Below, one piece after another: positions 13,593 through 24,727 of a DNA stretch of 64,000 nucleotides; position 1 is the stretch's first letter, and every line of letters begins with the position of its first letter. The notes beneath the pieces are model-generated. The model did not search any database. It was not told the origin of the DNA and was given only the letters and a program-made list of their open reading frames with translations. The DNA comes from Diphasiastrum complanatum (Eukaryota > Streptophyta > Lycopodiopsida > Lycopodiales > Lycopodiaceae): assembly GCA_029204225.1 (NCBI GenBank), contig CM055113.1:34130329-34194328 (forward strand), written 5' to 3'. Position numbers and translations under genes: made by a program.

Positions 13593-13880
13593 TTGATGGC
13601 ATTTGAATATGGCGAGAAGGTGATCTACATGACCAATGATGGTGAGTGTGAAATCAAAGGGATTGTCACAATTCCTATTTTCCTCTCTACTAGTAGGACT
13701 GTGAATTTGAAGGATGTTTTGTTCATTCCATCTATCACTAAGAACCTTCTTAGTGTGAGTCAAATGCTTGAAAAGTGATTCAAAGTGGAGTTTGTTGGAG
13801 ATGCTTGTTTGATCAAGAAGGGGGATGAATTGATTGCAAAAGGGAAGAGGCAAGGTAAATTGTTCAAACTTGATGCTTGG
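13593..13880 (+). pseudogene. Ty1/copia protease-to-integrase junction fragment (element H)
   Basis: The translation has the typical copia spacer between protease and integrase: a beta-rich segment, then LKDVLFIPSITKNLLSVSQM, one TGA, and continuation in the same frame with a K-x-E-F segment, to about 13880. The catalytic Asp-Ser-Gly motif and the integrase zinc finger are absent, so only ~95 codons remain. It lies between two LTR-type regions. Confidence 0.75.
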
Positions 13881-14189
13881 AACGATGCCTGGAACAGCCT
13901 TAATCTGGATTTATCTCCTCTACTCTCCTAAATCCTACGTTAGTCTACCTCCATTCATGCTACTGCATTTTTACTTGTGTTGTCCGACAATCTGCATATT
14001 TGAATTGTTTGTCACTACAGTTTGCATTTTTACTCAAGAATTTCCACAGGCGAAAAACCTGACACTGTCACTTGAAAACTCGACATTGTTGCCTTTTCAC
14101 CTTCGAGCCATCCTGAGCAACTAAGTATTTTGCGACACTTTCAAAAAAGTGATAGTTGCACAGTCTGTATAAATACAGATAAATTTACA

Positions 14190-14861
14190 CATGCAAAAAT
14201 GCGACAAAGTGTCGGATTTTTTGCATTTTCACCATCATCTATTTTAGCGAAGCCCGACGGCCTCCTCACCCTCGTTCCATGCATTGTGCAATCAAATTTG
14301 ACAACAATGGCAGCCACCCACGATCTCCTACAGATCAACCATTTTTGCACCTTCTTCATCTGCACACCTGTAAAATGTGTACATAGTGAATACATTTTCA
14401 GTATTCAAATGAGACATAGAGATAGAGAACGAAGCATGATTTGTAACATGTGAGACAGACATTGCATATGCTTTCATGCATTGATTATTTCTTTCAAACA
14501 TATTGTCAGTAATAGGTTTATAACCTTCACAGATTGTGATTAGCTTTGTGAAGCATGCGGTTATGTCCGTTATTGTTTTGTGCTCACCTGCATTATTGAC
14601 TTGTATATTTCGTTACACGTAATCTGATTACAGCTCTGTTTGGTTCTGTGTTCAGATTTTGTCACTACTGCAATGCTTTTCCATGTTCTATCTAACTATC
14701 CAATTGATTTGTCTAGTTGTCTGGTCATCACTTCCGCTATCACCGCACATTAGAAGCTCTAAAATTATTATATTCTTGTGTTCGCCTGCTAAGTCACCAG
14801 TAGTGCATGGAATGAGAGAATTGAAGAGACTGATCTATCCAATCCTCCGATTTCTCCAACA
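14190..14861 (+). mobile_element. 5' LTR of copia element B
   Basis: 14190-14380 closely matches 16300-16490 downstream of element B, including the GCGACAAAGTGTCGGA motif and the CCCACGATCTCCTAC block. The LTR ends ...CTCCAACA directly against the primer-binding site at 14862. The true start may lie near 14000. Confidence 0.7.
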
Positions 14862-14873
14862 TGGTATTAGAGC
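14862..14873 (+). other. primer-binding site of element B
   Basis: TGGTATTAGAGC, one mismatch from the plant initiator tRNA-Met site, immediately after the LTR end. Confidence 0.75.
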
Positions 14874-15050
14874 TATTTATATAGCCTGATAAGCTTCCAC
14901 AAAAATAAGACTCTCTCTACTAGCCGATAGAGTGATTGTCTTCTTGTTCTGTAATTTAGCACCAAACTTTCATACTTAAATCATTAATAGTTACTCCTAT
15001 CACCTAGACTAATCTTCCACGTGGATTCTCAAGGGAAAGCCAATCCAATC

Positions 15051-16274
15051 ATGGACAAGCTTGATGGAGCTAATTACCATCTGTGAAAATTTAAGATGAG
15101 AACCATGCTAATGGCTAAGGAGTTGTATGACGTTGTTACAGGTGAAGAGGGAATATCCGAAGCTGACGATGCAACAATCTCCAGATGGAAGCTGAAGGAT
15201 GGCAAAGCATTTACGATGATCATCTTCAACATTTTGGATACTTAGATTGGCCATGTGTCCAAAACTTAGACATCCAAGGAAGTCTGGGACATCTTGGGCA
15301 CATTACATGAAGTGCGAGATATAGCTTCCAAGCTACATCTCAGGAAGAAATTTTACTCCCTCAAGATGGCAAATGGTGATTCCTTGCAGAATCACATCAA
15401 CCAGTTCAAGAACTTGCTAAAGCAAATGGCCGATGTCAGATCTGTCATAGACGATCAAGACATAGTAATGCAACTGCTTACAAGCTTGCCAAGCTCATAC
15501 GACAGGTGGGTGATGATCATCATGATGCATCCAGAGCTGACTCTTTCAAGAGTCATAGCAATGTTGTTGTAGGAAGACATGCAGAGGAACAAAGCCTCTA
15601 GTTCCTCAACCAATTCTCACGTCTTGTACACCAACAAAGGCATGACTAAGCAGAAGAAGAAGAAAGGCCCGAAGCAATCAAAGCAAGACTAGAAACCAAC
15701 ACAACACAAAGAACAGTCAAATCCACAAACTAACTACAAGAAAAACAACCACGAGATTCAATATTGTCGGATACTACAAGCAAAGAACAACAGCAAGAGA
15801 CAGTCAAATCAAGTGGCCAATGCAGCTATAGAAGCTCCACAACCCATTCAAGAAGCGGATCATGATGCTTTCATGACCAGCCATCAAGGGGCATCCAATG
15901 ACAGTTCTTGGTTCTTGGATTTCGGTGCCACTCAACATATGACCAGTCCCATTGGCTGTTTCGAGTCCTATACACCCTACAGTACTAATAAATACGTTCA
16001 CCTTGGCGACAATAGCATACAAGCTATTAAAGGTGAAGGTATTGTAAGATTAAGCTTTGCAAATGATCAGTCTAAGCTACTTTCTAAAGTCTTGTATGTA
16101 CCCAATCTATCTACAAATCTGCTCTCTATAAGCGAAATCACAGATCTAGGAGATAAAGTAGAATTTGAATGTGATCTATGCAAACTAGTTGATAGGACAG
16201 GCAACATCCTAGCACTCGAAAAGAGGCATGGATACTTGTATAGATTAATTCATTGCTTTTCTGTCTCTAGTTAG
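15051..16274 (+). pseudogene. copia element B gag-protease, interrupted by stops
   Basis: One reading frame from the ATG at 15051 to the TAG at 16272, with in-frame stops near 15084, 15243, 15267, 15570 and 15690 but no frameshift. The N-terminal half is a copia gag (UBN2-like: the start resembles the MDKLDGANYHLWKF class, then a leucine-rich middle). The zinc knuckle is reduced to a His/Cys remnant near 15750. The protease follows at about 15907 with WFLD then Phe-Gly-Ala-Thr, so the catalytic Asp-Ser-Gly reads Asp-Phe-Gly. A conserved LLSKVLYVPNLSTNLLSIS segment lies near 16076. The integrase, RT and RNase H are absent, and LTR-like sequence follows within 30 bp, so a large 3' deletion removed most of pol. 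Confidence 0.85.
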
Positions 16275-16299
16275 GTGCCCAGTACTTCTATTCAAGCAA

Positions 16300-16560
16300 C
16301 AAAAAATGCGACAAAGTGTCGGATTTTTTGCATTTTTGCCAACATCAATTTTAGCAAAGCCCGACGTCGCGGCCTCCTCACGCTCGTTCCATGCACTGTG
16401 CAATCAGATTTGACAACGACGGCAACCACCCACGATCTCCTACAAACGGTACAACCACTTTTGTACCTTCTTCACCTGCACACCTGGCTAAAAGCATGTT
16501 TTGGTGGTACAAAAAAAGAACCCATTTTCCATAGTACCTTTTGGTAGTATATGTCAATCA
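16300..16560 (+). mobile_element. 3' LTR fragment of element B
   Basis: 16300-16490 is a near copy of 14190-14380 in the same orientation. It starts directly after the truncated gag-protease, so the deletion that removed pol also removed the start of this LTR. Confidence 0.7.
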
Positions 16561-16759
16561 TTGTGGATTTTATTACTCATAATTTTTATTTCCAATACAA
16601 TACTTATGGTTTTACATTTCTCAGTTTTTGGAGCAAGAGATAAATCCCACGAGTTAATGCAATGGAGGTGTCCTTGATAATCATCTGCATACTAATCACA
16701 TGGGCCTACTTTATCTAATTTGAATCTGGATAATAAATGTTTTGCCCTCCAAATGATCA

Positions 16760-17010
16760 ATTCAGTGTTATCCTTGCTTTCTACTACTATCAGTGAACAT
16801 ATCGTTGCTTTTGGCTATGATCAGTTCACGTTGTTATCTTGCTTTCGGCCATCAGTTCATCTGCGATCTTGCTTTCTGCTATGATTGCTTTCTACTATCA
16901 GTGAACATATCATTGCTTTCTGCTATGACCAGTTCACGTTGCTATCTTGCTTTCTGCTAGCAGTTCATCTACTATCTTGCTCTCTGCTATGATTGCTTTC
17001 TGCTATCAAT
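16760..17010. repeat. degenerate minisatellite (TTGCTTTCTGCTATGA-type unit)
   Basis: Repeated TTGCTTTCTGCTATGATCAG / CAGTTCA(C/T) blocks at irregular spacing of about 20-50 bp. No conserved protein is encoded. Confidence 0.7.
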
Positions 17011-17384
17011 TCATTCCAATTTGCTTTCTTGTTTTTTTTTTCTCAGTTCATTGTTATCATTCCTTTCTACTCTCACAACATTTCTATCGTTATTTTCTGC
17101 TATTGTTGCTTTCTGTTGTCGTTTCTTTCTCGATCATCTACTGTAAAAGATGAGGACACATGCAAGGAAGTGCAAAGCCGCCTCTAAGGCAATTGCTGAA
17201 AATCTTGAGACATCAAGCGCACCTCCCAGCACACACAAATGGCCACGGACCAACTACCACGATGGATCACCAGCTAGGACGGGTGTCATGGATCAATCTG
17301 AGACCACACATTCACAGCTTCACGGTTCAAGCCACAAGAGAAAGGGTAAATTACATCGTATGATTTTGTCTGTAATAGCACTTT

Positions 17385-17770
17385 TAGTGTTATGGTAATA
17401 ATTAGCTACTTTTGGTTCTTAATTTGCAACCATAGCTAGTTTTAGGTCTTAATCAGTTACTTTAAATGATTTTGGTATTTAAATTGGTACTTAATTTCAT
17501 ACTTTAGCTGCTGTTGATACTTAACTTGGTACTTTAGCTGCTTTTGGTACTTTTGATATTGTGGTGGAAATTAGCTGCTTTTGGTTCTTTATTTGGCTTA
17601 GCTAGGTACTTTATTTGCTTTTGGTACTTTAGCTACTTCTAGTACTTAGCTTGGTACTTTACTGATTTTGGTACTTTTTCTACTTTTGGTACTTTGGTTG
17701 CTTTTGGTACTTTGGTACTTTTGATATTATTGTAGTAATCAGCTGTTTTTGGTCCTTAATTTAATACTTT
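17385..17770. repeat. degenerate minisatellite (TTTTGGTACTT unit)
   Basis: About 15 imperfect copies of a 15-25-bp unit built on GCTTTTGGTACTTTAG. Unit length and order vary. Confidence 0.8.
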
Positions 17771-17779
17771 TCAAGAACT

Positions 17780-18680
17780 ACTAGTGATTATCCTTAAAGT
17801 ATAGAAGCATTACTTCTTAGGAAATGATTCCTTGGTTAAGATGGACCATTAAGCATCTTTTGAAATCACGTATAGGAAGCCACAACTTACCAAGACATTG
17901 TGTAAAAGCCTGATTAGTATGCTAACATACTAAGGATGAATGGGGATTGAAAACTCCAAGACCATTTCACCCTTTACCCATTCCTAAATCCCCAAGAAAA
18001 GATTTTACTATGGATTTTGTTTCTAGGCTATCTAAAACCTAGAATGGAAATGAAATAATTTGGACTATCCTAGATAGATTCATTAAGCAAGCTAATTTTA
18101 TTTCATAGATCAAGAGATCTAAAGTAGATAAAGGAATCAAAGAGATTCTTCAACCAAAGCAAATCTTAATGTATAAGATCAAATCTGAAAGAAAGAGATT
18201 AGCATAAACACTATACCTCCTCAAGTTTAAGAATCATCCGACTATGGATGCAAGCTGAATGGAAGAAAAATCCTTCCAAGAATATCCAAATATTTTAGAT
18301 TCTCATTTAAGAAATATTCGTTGAGGACAACGCTTTATCCGTCGAAGGGATGCAAATTGTATAGACAAAATGCCCAATACATAAAGTGTATCCAATTTTC
18401 CATTTTTCTTTTATGAAACATATTCGAATCTTAGAGCTTGTTACTCTAACTAATGAAATGCTTGTGCAGATATCAGTACCTGAAGACGAGAGATGAAAAC
18501 TGTAGATAAATGCTAACAGTTTGATGTGCAAGTTCTGCAAGTAGAATCTTATGATGAGCCACTTATTTTAAATGGTATGTTATGATGCCTCATTTTTTCT
18601 TTAAAGATAATATGTGTAGGTACTCATGAAAGTGCCTAAAGAACAAGAAAAAGAGCAAGAAGTTTTCTAAGCTAAAGGTT
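17780..18680. other. no gene seen
   Basis: AT-rich, with many stops in every frame. The 18000-18100 portion vaguely resembles a Ty3/gypsy integrase interval (TMDFVSRL on the plus strand), too short and isolated to call firmly. Confidence 0.35.
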
Positions 18681-18687
18681 GGTACCA

Positions 18688-18782
18688 AAGAAGGCTCAGA
18701 GGAGTCTATAATGAAGGCTCATAGGAGTCTATTAAGAAGGCTTATTCCTAAGTCTATAATAAAGGCTCAAAGGAGTCTATAA
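18688..18782. repeat. short tandem repeat, ~27-bp unit
   Basis: Three to four copies of AAGGCTCA(G/A)AGGAGTCTAT separated by short A/T-rich links. Confidence 0.8.
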
Positions 18783-18916
18783 AGATTAGGTTGGCCATTT
18801 TTCACTATGATTGAGGATGGGCAACCTCTTAAAAAAAAAAAGTGCCATTGAAATAAATGAATATTATGCAAGACAAGATGGACATATACTTGACTTTTTT
18901 CCTAATAAGATTGCAC

Positions 18917-19154
18917 TTGGGGTGTAATTCCAGGTTGAGAGCAAACTGTTTTTCCCATAGTGAGCACCTAGAATATTTCCTAATAGCTATCTCTCATAGT
19001 AAGGAGTTAGTTTTTTGAAATTGTAGTATGCCATTGTGCCCTTTCCTTGGATTTTTGAAGTAATATGTTCTTTGGTCATTCTTGTGCAATTACAACACCT
19101 CATAAAGATCATGTAAGGTGTGTGGTGAAGTTTCACATGTGCTAAAAACTTCAC
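18917..19154 (+). mobile_element. 5' LTR (3' part) of copia element C
   Basis: Aligns with 23450-23664: shared TTCCCATAGTGAGCAC, GTAGTATG(C/T)CATTGTG, TTCTTTGGTCATTCTTG and AAGGTGTGTGG blocks in the same order. It ends ...CTTCACA just before the primer-binding site. The first ~400 bp of the LTR, judged from the 3' copy, is not recognisable upstream. Confidence 0.8.
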
Positions 19155-19155
19155 A

Positions 19156-19167
19156 TGGTATCAGAGC
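19156..19167 (+). other. primer-binding site of element C
   Basis: TGGTATCAGAGC, the canonical plant initiator tRNA-Met complement. Confidence 0.9.
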
Positions 19168-19547
19168 TTCATGCTTTGTAGAGGTGAGGGTGCATACATC
19201 AGATCTTGAGTGCTTTTGCTTGCAGGAGCTTGAATATTGGAGAGGAATACAAACTAGTTGACAATCAAGCCATCTGTGGATCATAAGTGGATCAAATCAA
19301 GCTTGATCTACAACTTTTTGGATGGGTTTTGAAGAGTGTTTGTTGCTCAAGTTTCAAGATCAATTTGATTTGTTTTTAGAAGATTTTTAGGCAATCAAGA
19401 TATAGGGAGAGTACTCATCTCATGCAATATGCCAAAGTGAGCACACATCAGTTCTTTTCATCAATATTCTCAATTTTCATCATCAATCAAGTAGAATTGG
19501 ATAAAGCTGAGTATTATGAGGTCTTAGACATTTCATTTCACAACACA

Positions 19548-19613
19548 CAAGTATGAAGTCTATCTCTCCCATGAGTTCTTTGAAACTCATGGGAGAGATA
19601 GACTTCATACTTG
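19548..19613. repeat. perfect 30-bp hairpin in the element C leader
   Basis: Positions 19548-19577 and 19584-19613 are exact inverse complements (stem core TCTATCTCTCCCATGAGTT) around a 6-nt loop CTTTGA. It lies between the primer-binding site and the gag start. The perfection contrasts with the decayed surroundings. Confidence 0.95.
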
Positions 19614-19800
19614 CATGTGCTTCATCTCTTGATAGAAGCTAGATCCAAATTCAACTTAGATTGATTTTTTTATGTTGTGAGCTTGATCTCACTAGATTTC
19701 ATAGGTTGGATCAACATTATTAGTGTTAGATCCTAGACTGAGATAGCAAGCAACATATTCAATTCCATCCTTGTCATTACTAGAGTTTCTCAAAGTGAAT

Positions 19801-22218
19801 ATGTCTTCAATTGGTTCACATTTTTTGAAGCATAGTGAGAGATTAACATCTTCCAATTATGCAATGTCGAAGATCAGAATGGAATCATTATTGATTCTAC
19901 AAGATGTAATGGACATTGTAAGTGGAGCTGAAGAAGAACCTGCAGCACGTAATGAAGCTGCAACATTCAAGAAGAGAACAAGGATTGCTCTTCATTTCAT
20001 AAATATGAATGTCACAAATGAAGTGCTAAGGGAGATCAATACATGCACCACTGCCAAGGAGGCCTGGGACACTCTTAAAACAATCTATGAAATGAGAAAT
20101 ACTTCTAGATTTCTTACACTTAGAAATCAAATTTTTCTAAGTTATCAGAAAGTAGATGAGAGTGCATCAAATTATGTAATGAGAGTTAAGGATCTTCATC
20201 AAGAGTTAGCTGGTATTGGTGATGCTCTTAAGAACATTGAGCTTGTTCAAGTTCTTAATGGACTAAGAGATGAGTATGACAATATTGTGCAGACTTATGT
20301 TGTCAAGGAGGAGCTTCCATCTTTGGAGACTCTTCAAAGAGTTCTCATTGTTGAAGAAAGCAAGCAAGAGAACAAGATGTTGAGGATCAACAGACTTTCA
20401 TTGAAGGATGGTGGAGATGACAAACCACTCTTCACCAAGTACAAGTCAAGAGGCAAGGGCAAAGGTCAATTCAAGAATGAAGAAATTTGGTGGATAGATA
20501 GTAGGGCTAGTTCCCATATGTCTAGTTCTAGAAACTCTTCCACAAGTCTCGTGCCATATGTAGGTGCAAAAAGATCAATCTATACTGCTAATGATGTAGA
20601 GTGTAGAATTGAAGGATTAGGAAGTATTCCATTGCATGCATCATCATAAAAAAAAAATTGTTTGCATGATATACTTTATGTGTCTAAACTAACCAAGAAT
20701 CTCATTAGTGTAGGACAGTTGTTTGATAATGGATTGGATGTCAAATTTCATATTGACAAGTGTGTAATCTCGAGGGAGAGTGAAATGATAGTTAGAGGAT
20801 CTAGAGTTGGAAAGTTATACAAGCTAGATTCTAGGGAGAGTGCTAACATTTTTTATGTTGCTTATGAGACCAAGGTTCATCAGGAGGATCTATGGCATAA
20901 GAGATTGGGACATCCCAATTTCAAGACTATGCAATCTATGGTCAAGGAAGGAAAAGCAGTTGGACTACCAACAAAGACACTTTCAAACGAGCTTCAACCT
21001 TGTGAAACTTGTGTTTTGGCAAAATCACATAGAAGACCTTTTCCGAAATCCAGCATCAAAACTCGACATCCATTTGAAATTGTGCACTCTGATGTTCATT
21101 TCTCTTCACCCAAGAGCAAAGGAGGAGCAAATTGCTTTGTTTCTTTCATAGATGATTACACAAGATATTCTTGGATCTACATGTTATTTTCTAAAGCCAT
21201 GGTTTATGATGTCTTCCTTACTTTCAAAGCTTGTGTAGAAAAGCAGTTTTCTTTCAAGTTAAAAATTTTGAGAAGTGATAGTGGAGGTGAATATACCTCT
21301 AATAAGTTTAAATACTATTGTGAGCAAGAGGGAAGACAGAGAGAATTTTCTTGTTCTTATACTCCTCAGCAAAATGGAGTTGCTGAAAGAAAAAATAGAA
21401 CATTATTTGAATGCAAAAAATCCATTAGGCTAGAAGCATATCTACCTAAAGAATTTTGGGGAGAAGCAGTTGCATGTGCAAATTATCTTTGTAATAGACT
21501 TCGTAATCTTGCTATAGAAGGAAGAACTTCATTTGAGATGTTGTGCAAGAAAAAGCCTAAGGTAGATCATCTTAGGATCTTTGGCTATTTATGCTTTGTG
21601 CATGTTCCTTTAGAGACTAGAAAAAATAATGATCCTAGTGCTATTAAAGGTATTTTTGTTGGATATGCATCTTCTAAGAAAGCATATAAAGTTTATGTTC
21701 CCTCTACTGACAAGAATGTTGTAAGTAGAGATGTGATCTTTCATGAAGATAAAAAATTTAACTTGGATGAAGCAAAGATCAAGGAGTCCCATGCAAGGTC
21801 TACAATCATCAATCTTGATGATATTCAAGAAGTGGTGGGGCCGAGGCTTGAGGAGGAGCAACTTCAAGCACCCACACCAAGAAGATCCACAAGAGAAAGA
21901 TCCGAGCCAAGAAGGCTCACTTATGATGAGGGAGGGCAAATGGAAGGTGAAACTTCCTATCATGTATTCTTCATGTCAGATGAAGAGCCTCAAGATGTCC
22001 AAGAAGCACTTCAATCCAAGAAGTGGGTTGAAGCAATGACCCTTGAGTTTGAAGCCTTGATGTCAAACAACACATGGGAGCTTGTGGAGCTACATGACAA
22101 CATGCATGTCATTGGATGTAAGTGGGTATTCATGATCAAGTACAACAATGATGGATCCATCAACAAATTTAAAGCAAGACTTTTTGCCAAAGGTTACTCT
22201 CAAATCATAAACTCTTGA
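19801..22218 (+). pseudogene. copia element C gag-protease-integrase-RT(N), one internal stop
   Basis: A single frame from about 19771 to 22218, broken only by a TAA at 20647 next to a run of nine A. The likely gag start is the Met at 19801. Gag occupies about 220 codons. The zinc knuckle is missing because a basic GKGKGQFK stretch passes straight into the protease (WWIDSRASSHMS, catalytic Gly changed to Arg). The integrase has the zinc-binding LWHKRLGH...CETC, the acidic residues in VHSD and LRSDSGGEY, and the Glu in NGVAERKNRTL. The GKGIFVGYA-type segment and the RT start (KKWVEAMTLEFEALMSNNTW) follow. It is the best preserved retrotransposon frame here. Expected family role: capsid, polyprotein cleavage and cDNA insertion. 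The defects make activity unlikely. Confidence 0.9.
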
Positions 22219-23005
22219 CTATGAAGACACTTTTGCACCTGTTGCAAAAATGGTAACTATAAGAATTCTCATTTCTCTTGCATGTTATCACAATTGGAGG
22301 ATGTTCCAACTTGATGTTTCTGCCTTTCTCAATGATTACCTTGAGGAGGAGATCTACATGGAGCAACCACCTGGATTTGTGAAAGTTGGTGAAGAATTAG
22401 TGTGCATAAGTTGAGCCAACACATGCAGGATCCAAAGATATATCATTGGAAGTTGGCTAAAAGAATCTTGAGATATGTATCTTCTACCTTAGACTTTGGA
22501 TTGATCTACAAAGGAGAAGATCTAACTTTGGTTGCTTTTTCAGACTCAGATTTTGCAGGAGACAAGATGGATAGAAAATCCACACACGGTTTCTCATGGA
22601 GGGAATCTAGTTTCTTGGCTATCAAAGAAGCAAGCAACTATATCCTTATCATCCTGTGAAGTTGAGTACAAATCTCTTACAACCACAACAAAGGAAGTTT
22701 TATGGATCAAAAGGCTACTCTTGGAACTAAAGTGTTATGGAGATGAAGACCTTCCAATTATCAAAAATGATAACATCTTGGCTCAAGCTCTTGCAAACAA
22801 TCATGTGTTCCATGCAAGGAGCAAACATATCGAGGTAGCTTGTCATTTTGTAAGAGAAAAAGTTATTGGAAGAGAGATCTCATTGGAGCATGTTAAATCT
22901 TTAAAGTGTGTTGCATATCTTCTCACCAAGCCATTGCTCAAAAATGCATATGTCAAGATGAGGTCTAATCTTGGCTTAATCTCAAAGTCTATGTTGAACA
23001 GCTAG
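22219..23005 (+). pseudogene. element C RT/RNase H remnant with YVDD deletion
   Basis: After the stop at 22218, RT continues in shifted frames (an FAPVAKM then FQLDVSAFLN signature near 22235-22330) to a VGEELV segment near 22390. There it jumps to LSQHMQDPKIYHWKLAKRIL at about 22410, removing the palm with the YVDD motif. RNase H follows (AFSDSDFAGD near 22536, a frameshift, then CEVEYKSLTTTTKEVLWIK and the SKHIEVACHFVREKV block), ending at 23005. The 3' LTR starts 28 bp later. Confidence 0.85.
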
Positions 23006-23033
23006 ATATATTTTAAGAAGAAGTGTGAAGAAT

Positions 23034-23664
23034 GGTAAAAAATATCGTCCTATCTTGACTTTGGAGGCTATGCTCACCTTATTTCTTTTGTATATTTTAT
23101 TGTACATAGAGGTATGTGAATTGAGAACATAACCTTCTTATAATAGGTCAAGTTTGAGTTAGGTAGATTCACTTATGATGTCATGCAAAAGTTTAGATAA
23201 CATGCACAGTCATTCAGAGACATGCAGTCCATGCAATATCCATGCATGCAGTTTTACATGTGGATCTATGATTTTAGAGTTAAGTAAAAGATGTGGACAT
23301 TACATGCAAATCCACTATAGGAACTCGAGCCTCATTGATGTAGGGAAATTTTGGCTTGTTTGGCCATATTGTGAATATTGAGATTTTGGTGATTTTGGCT
23401 CATTCTCTCTCTACTCGAGTTTTTTATGTTGATTTTATCTCTCTACCCCAAGAGCAGGCTATTTTCCCATAGTGAGCACTTAGAATATTTTTTGATAGTT
23501 ATCTCTCACAGTAAGGAGTGAGTTTTTTGAGACTGTAGTATGTCATTGTGCTCTTGCCTTGGATTTTTAAAGTAATCTGTTCTTTGGTCATTCTTGCAAT
23601 CACAACACTTATAAAGATCTTGTAAGGTGTGTGGCGAAGTTTTACACATGCTAAAGACTTGACA
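23034..23664 (+). mobile_element. 3' LTR of element C (631 bp)
   Basis: It starts TGTGAAGAATGG after the purine-rich AAGAAGAAG and ends ...GACTTGACA, a TG...CA LTR. The distal third matches the 5' LTR. Unusually, the sequence just after it (TTGGTATGCTAAGC) resembles a decayed primer-binding site, followed by pol sequence of element D, so this LTR also sits in a 5' LTR position. Confidence 0.85.
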
Positions 23665-24727
23665 TTGGTATGCTAAGCTTAACACTTTTTTACTCTCTCA
23701 AGGGTTTGTTATGAGTGAGTATGATCATTCACTTTATTATAGGTTTGCTGGAAATGATGTTACCATCTTGCTAATCTATGTGGATGATATCATCTTGAGT
23801 GGTGGAGACAACCAAGATGTGGAGGATATCAAGAGTGATCTTAAGAAAGAATTTGAGGTGCATGATCTTGGTCATTTACATTACATTTTAGGAATAGAAG
23901 TGATTAGATCTTCTCAAACTACTTTCATTTGTCAAGAGAAGTATGCTAATTCTATTCTAGAAAGATTTCATATGGTAGATGCAAAACCTTGTAATACACC
24001 TATGGAGTCTCATGTAAAGCTAACTATAAGAGGTAATGAAAGATTATTCAAAGACATTACTCTCTATAGAAAGCTAGTTGGGTCGCTTATCTATCTAACC
24101 ATCACAAGACCAAATGTAAGCTACTGTGTTGGTAGATTGAGTCAACTTATGCAAGATCCTAGTGAGGGGTATTGAAAGCTAGGAAAACAAGCTTTGAGGT
24201 ATATCATGGGAACTAAAGATTTTGGCATATTGTATGAGGGATCATCACCTAACTTGTTTGGATTTTCAGATTCAGACTTTGCTGGAGATCAAATGATAGA
24301 AAATCCATTAGTGCTAATTGTATTTTCATCGATGATGGAGCTATATCATGGACATCAAAGAAACAAGCCACTATCTTGAGGCCGAGTACAAAGCACTTAC
24401 TCATTGGAGATGGTATGGATCAAGAGGATGATCAAGGATCTTCACTTGTTGGATTTTTCAGAGAGCCCAATCATCTTTTGTGACAATCTATCAGCCCAAA
24501 AGTTGGCAACCAATCTATCTTTCATGCTAGGAGCAAGCATATTGAGGTGGCATATCATTTTGTGAGAGAGCAAGTCATGGCAAAGGAGGTGGAGCTTCAA
24601 CATGTTTCTTCAAGGGAATGTGTAGCTAATATCTTTATCAAAGAATTGGGAAAAGACTTGTTTATGAAGCATAGGACTTCACTTGGAGTGTTATCAAATT
24701 CTATGCTAAAACTAGTTGAAGAGGGAG
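23665..24727 (+). pseudogene. copia element D: RT palm and RNase H only
   Basis: Starts with a primer-binding-like sequence, then from 23711 encodes RT with LLIYVDDIILSG (catalytic YVDD intact), HDLGHLHYILGIEV and NTPMESHVKL. A TGA at 24173 replaces the Trp of the conserved YWKL motif. The frame resumes through FGFSDSDFAGD and shifts near 24293. The C-terminus (REQVMAKEVELQHVSSRECV) ends in a stop at 24730. It is related to element C but clearly diverged, so it is a separate copy. Gag, protease, integrase and the RT fingers are absent. Confidence 0.85.

Noticed and set aside
17993-18110. Ty3/gypsy integrase fragment
   Set aside because: Only a few residues resemble the family, no extended frame; mentioned in the region note but not called.
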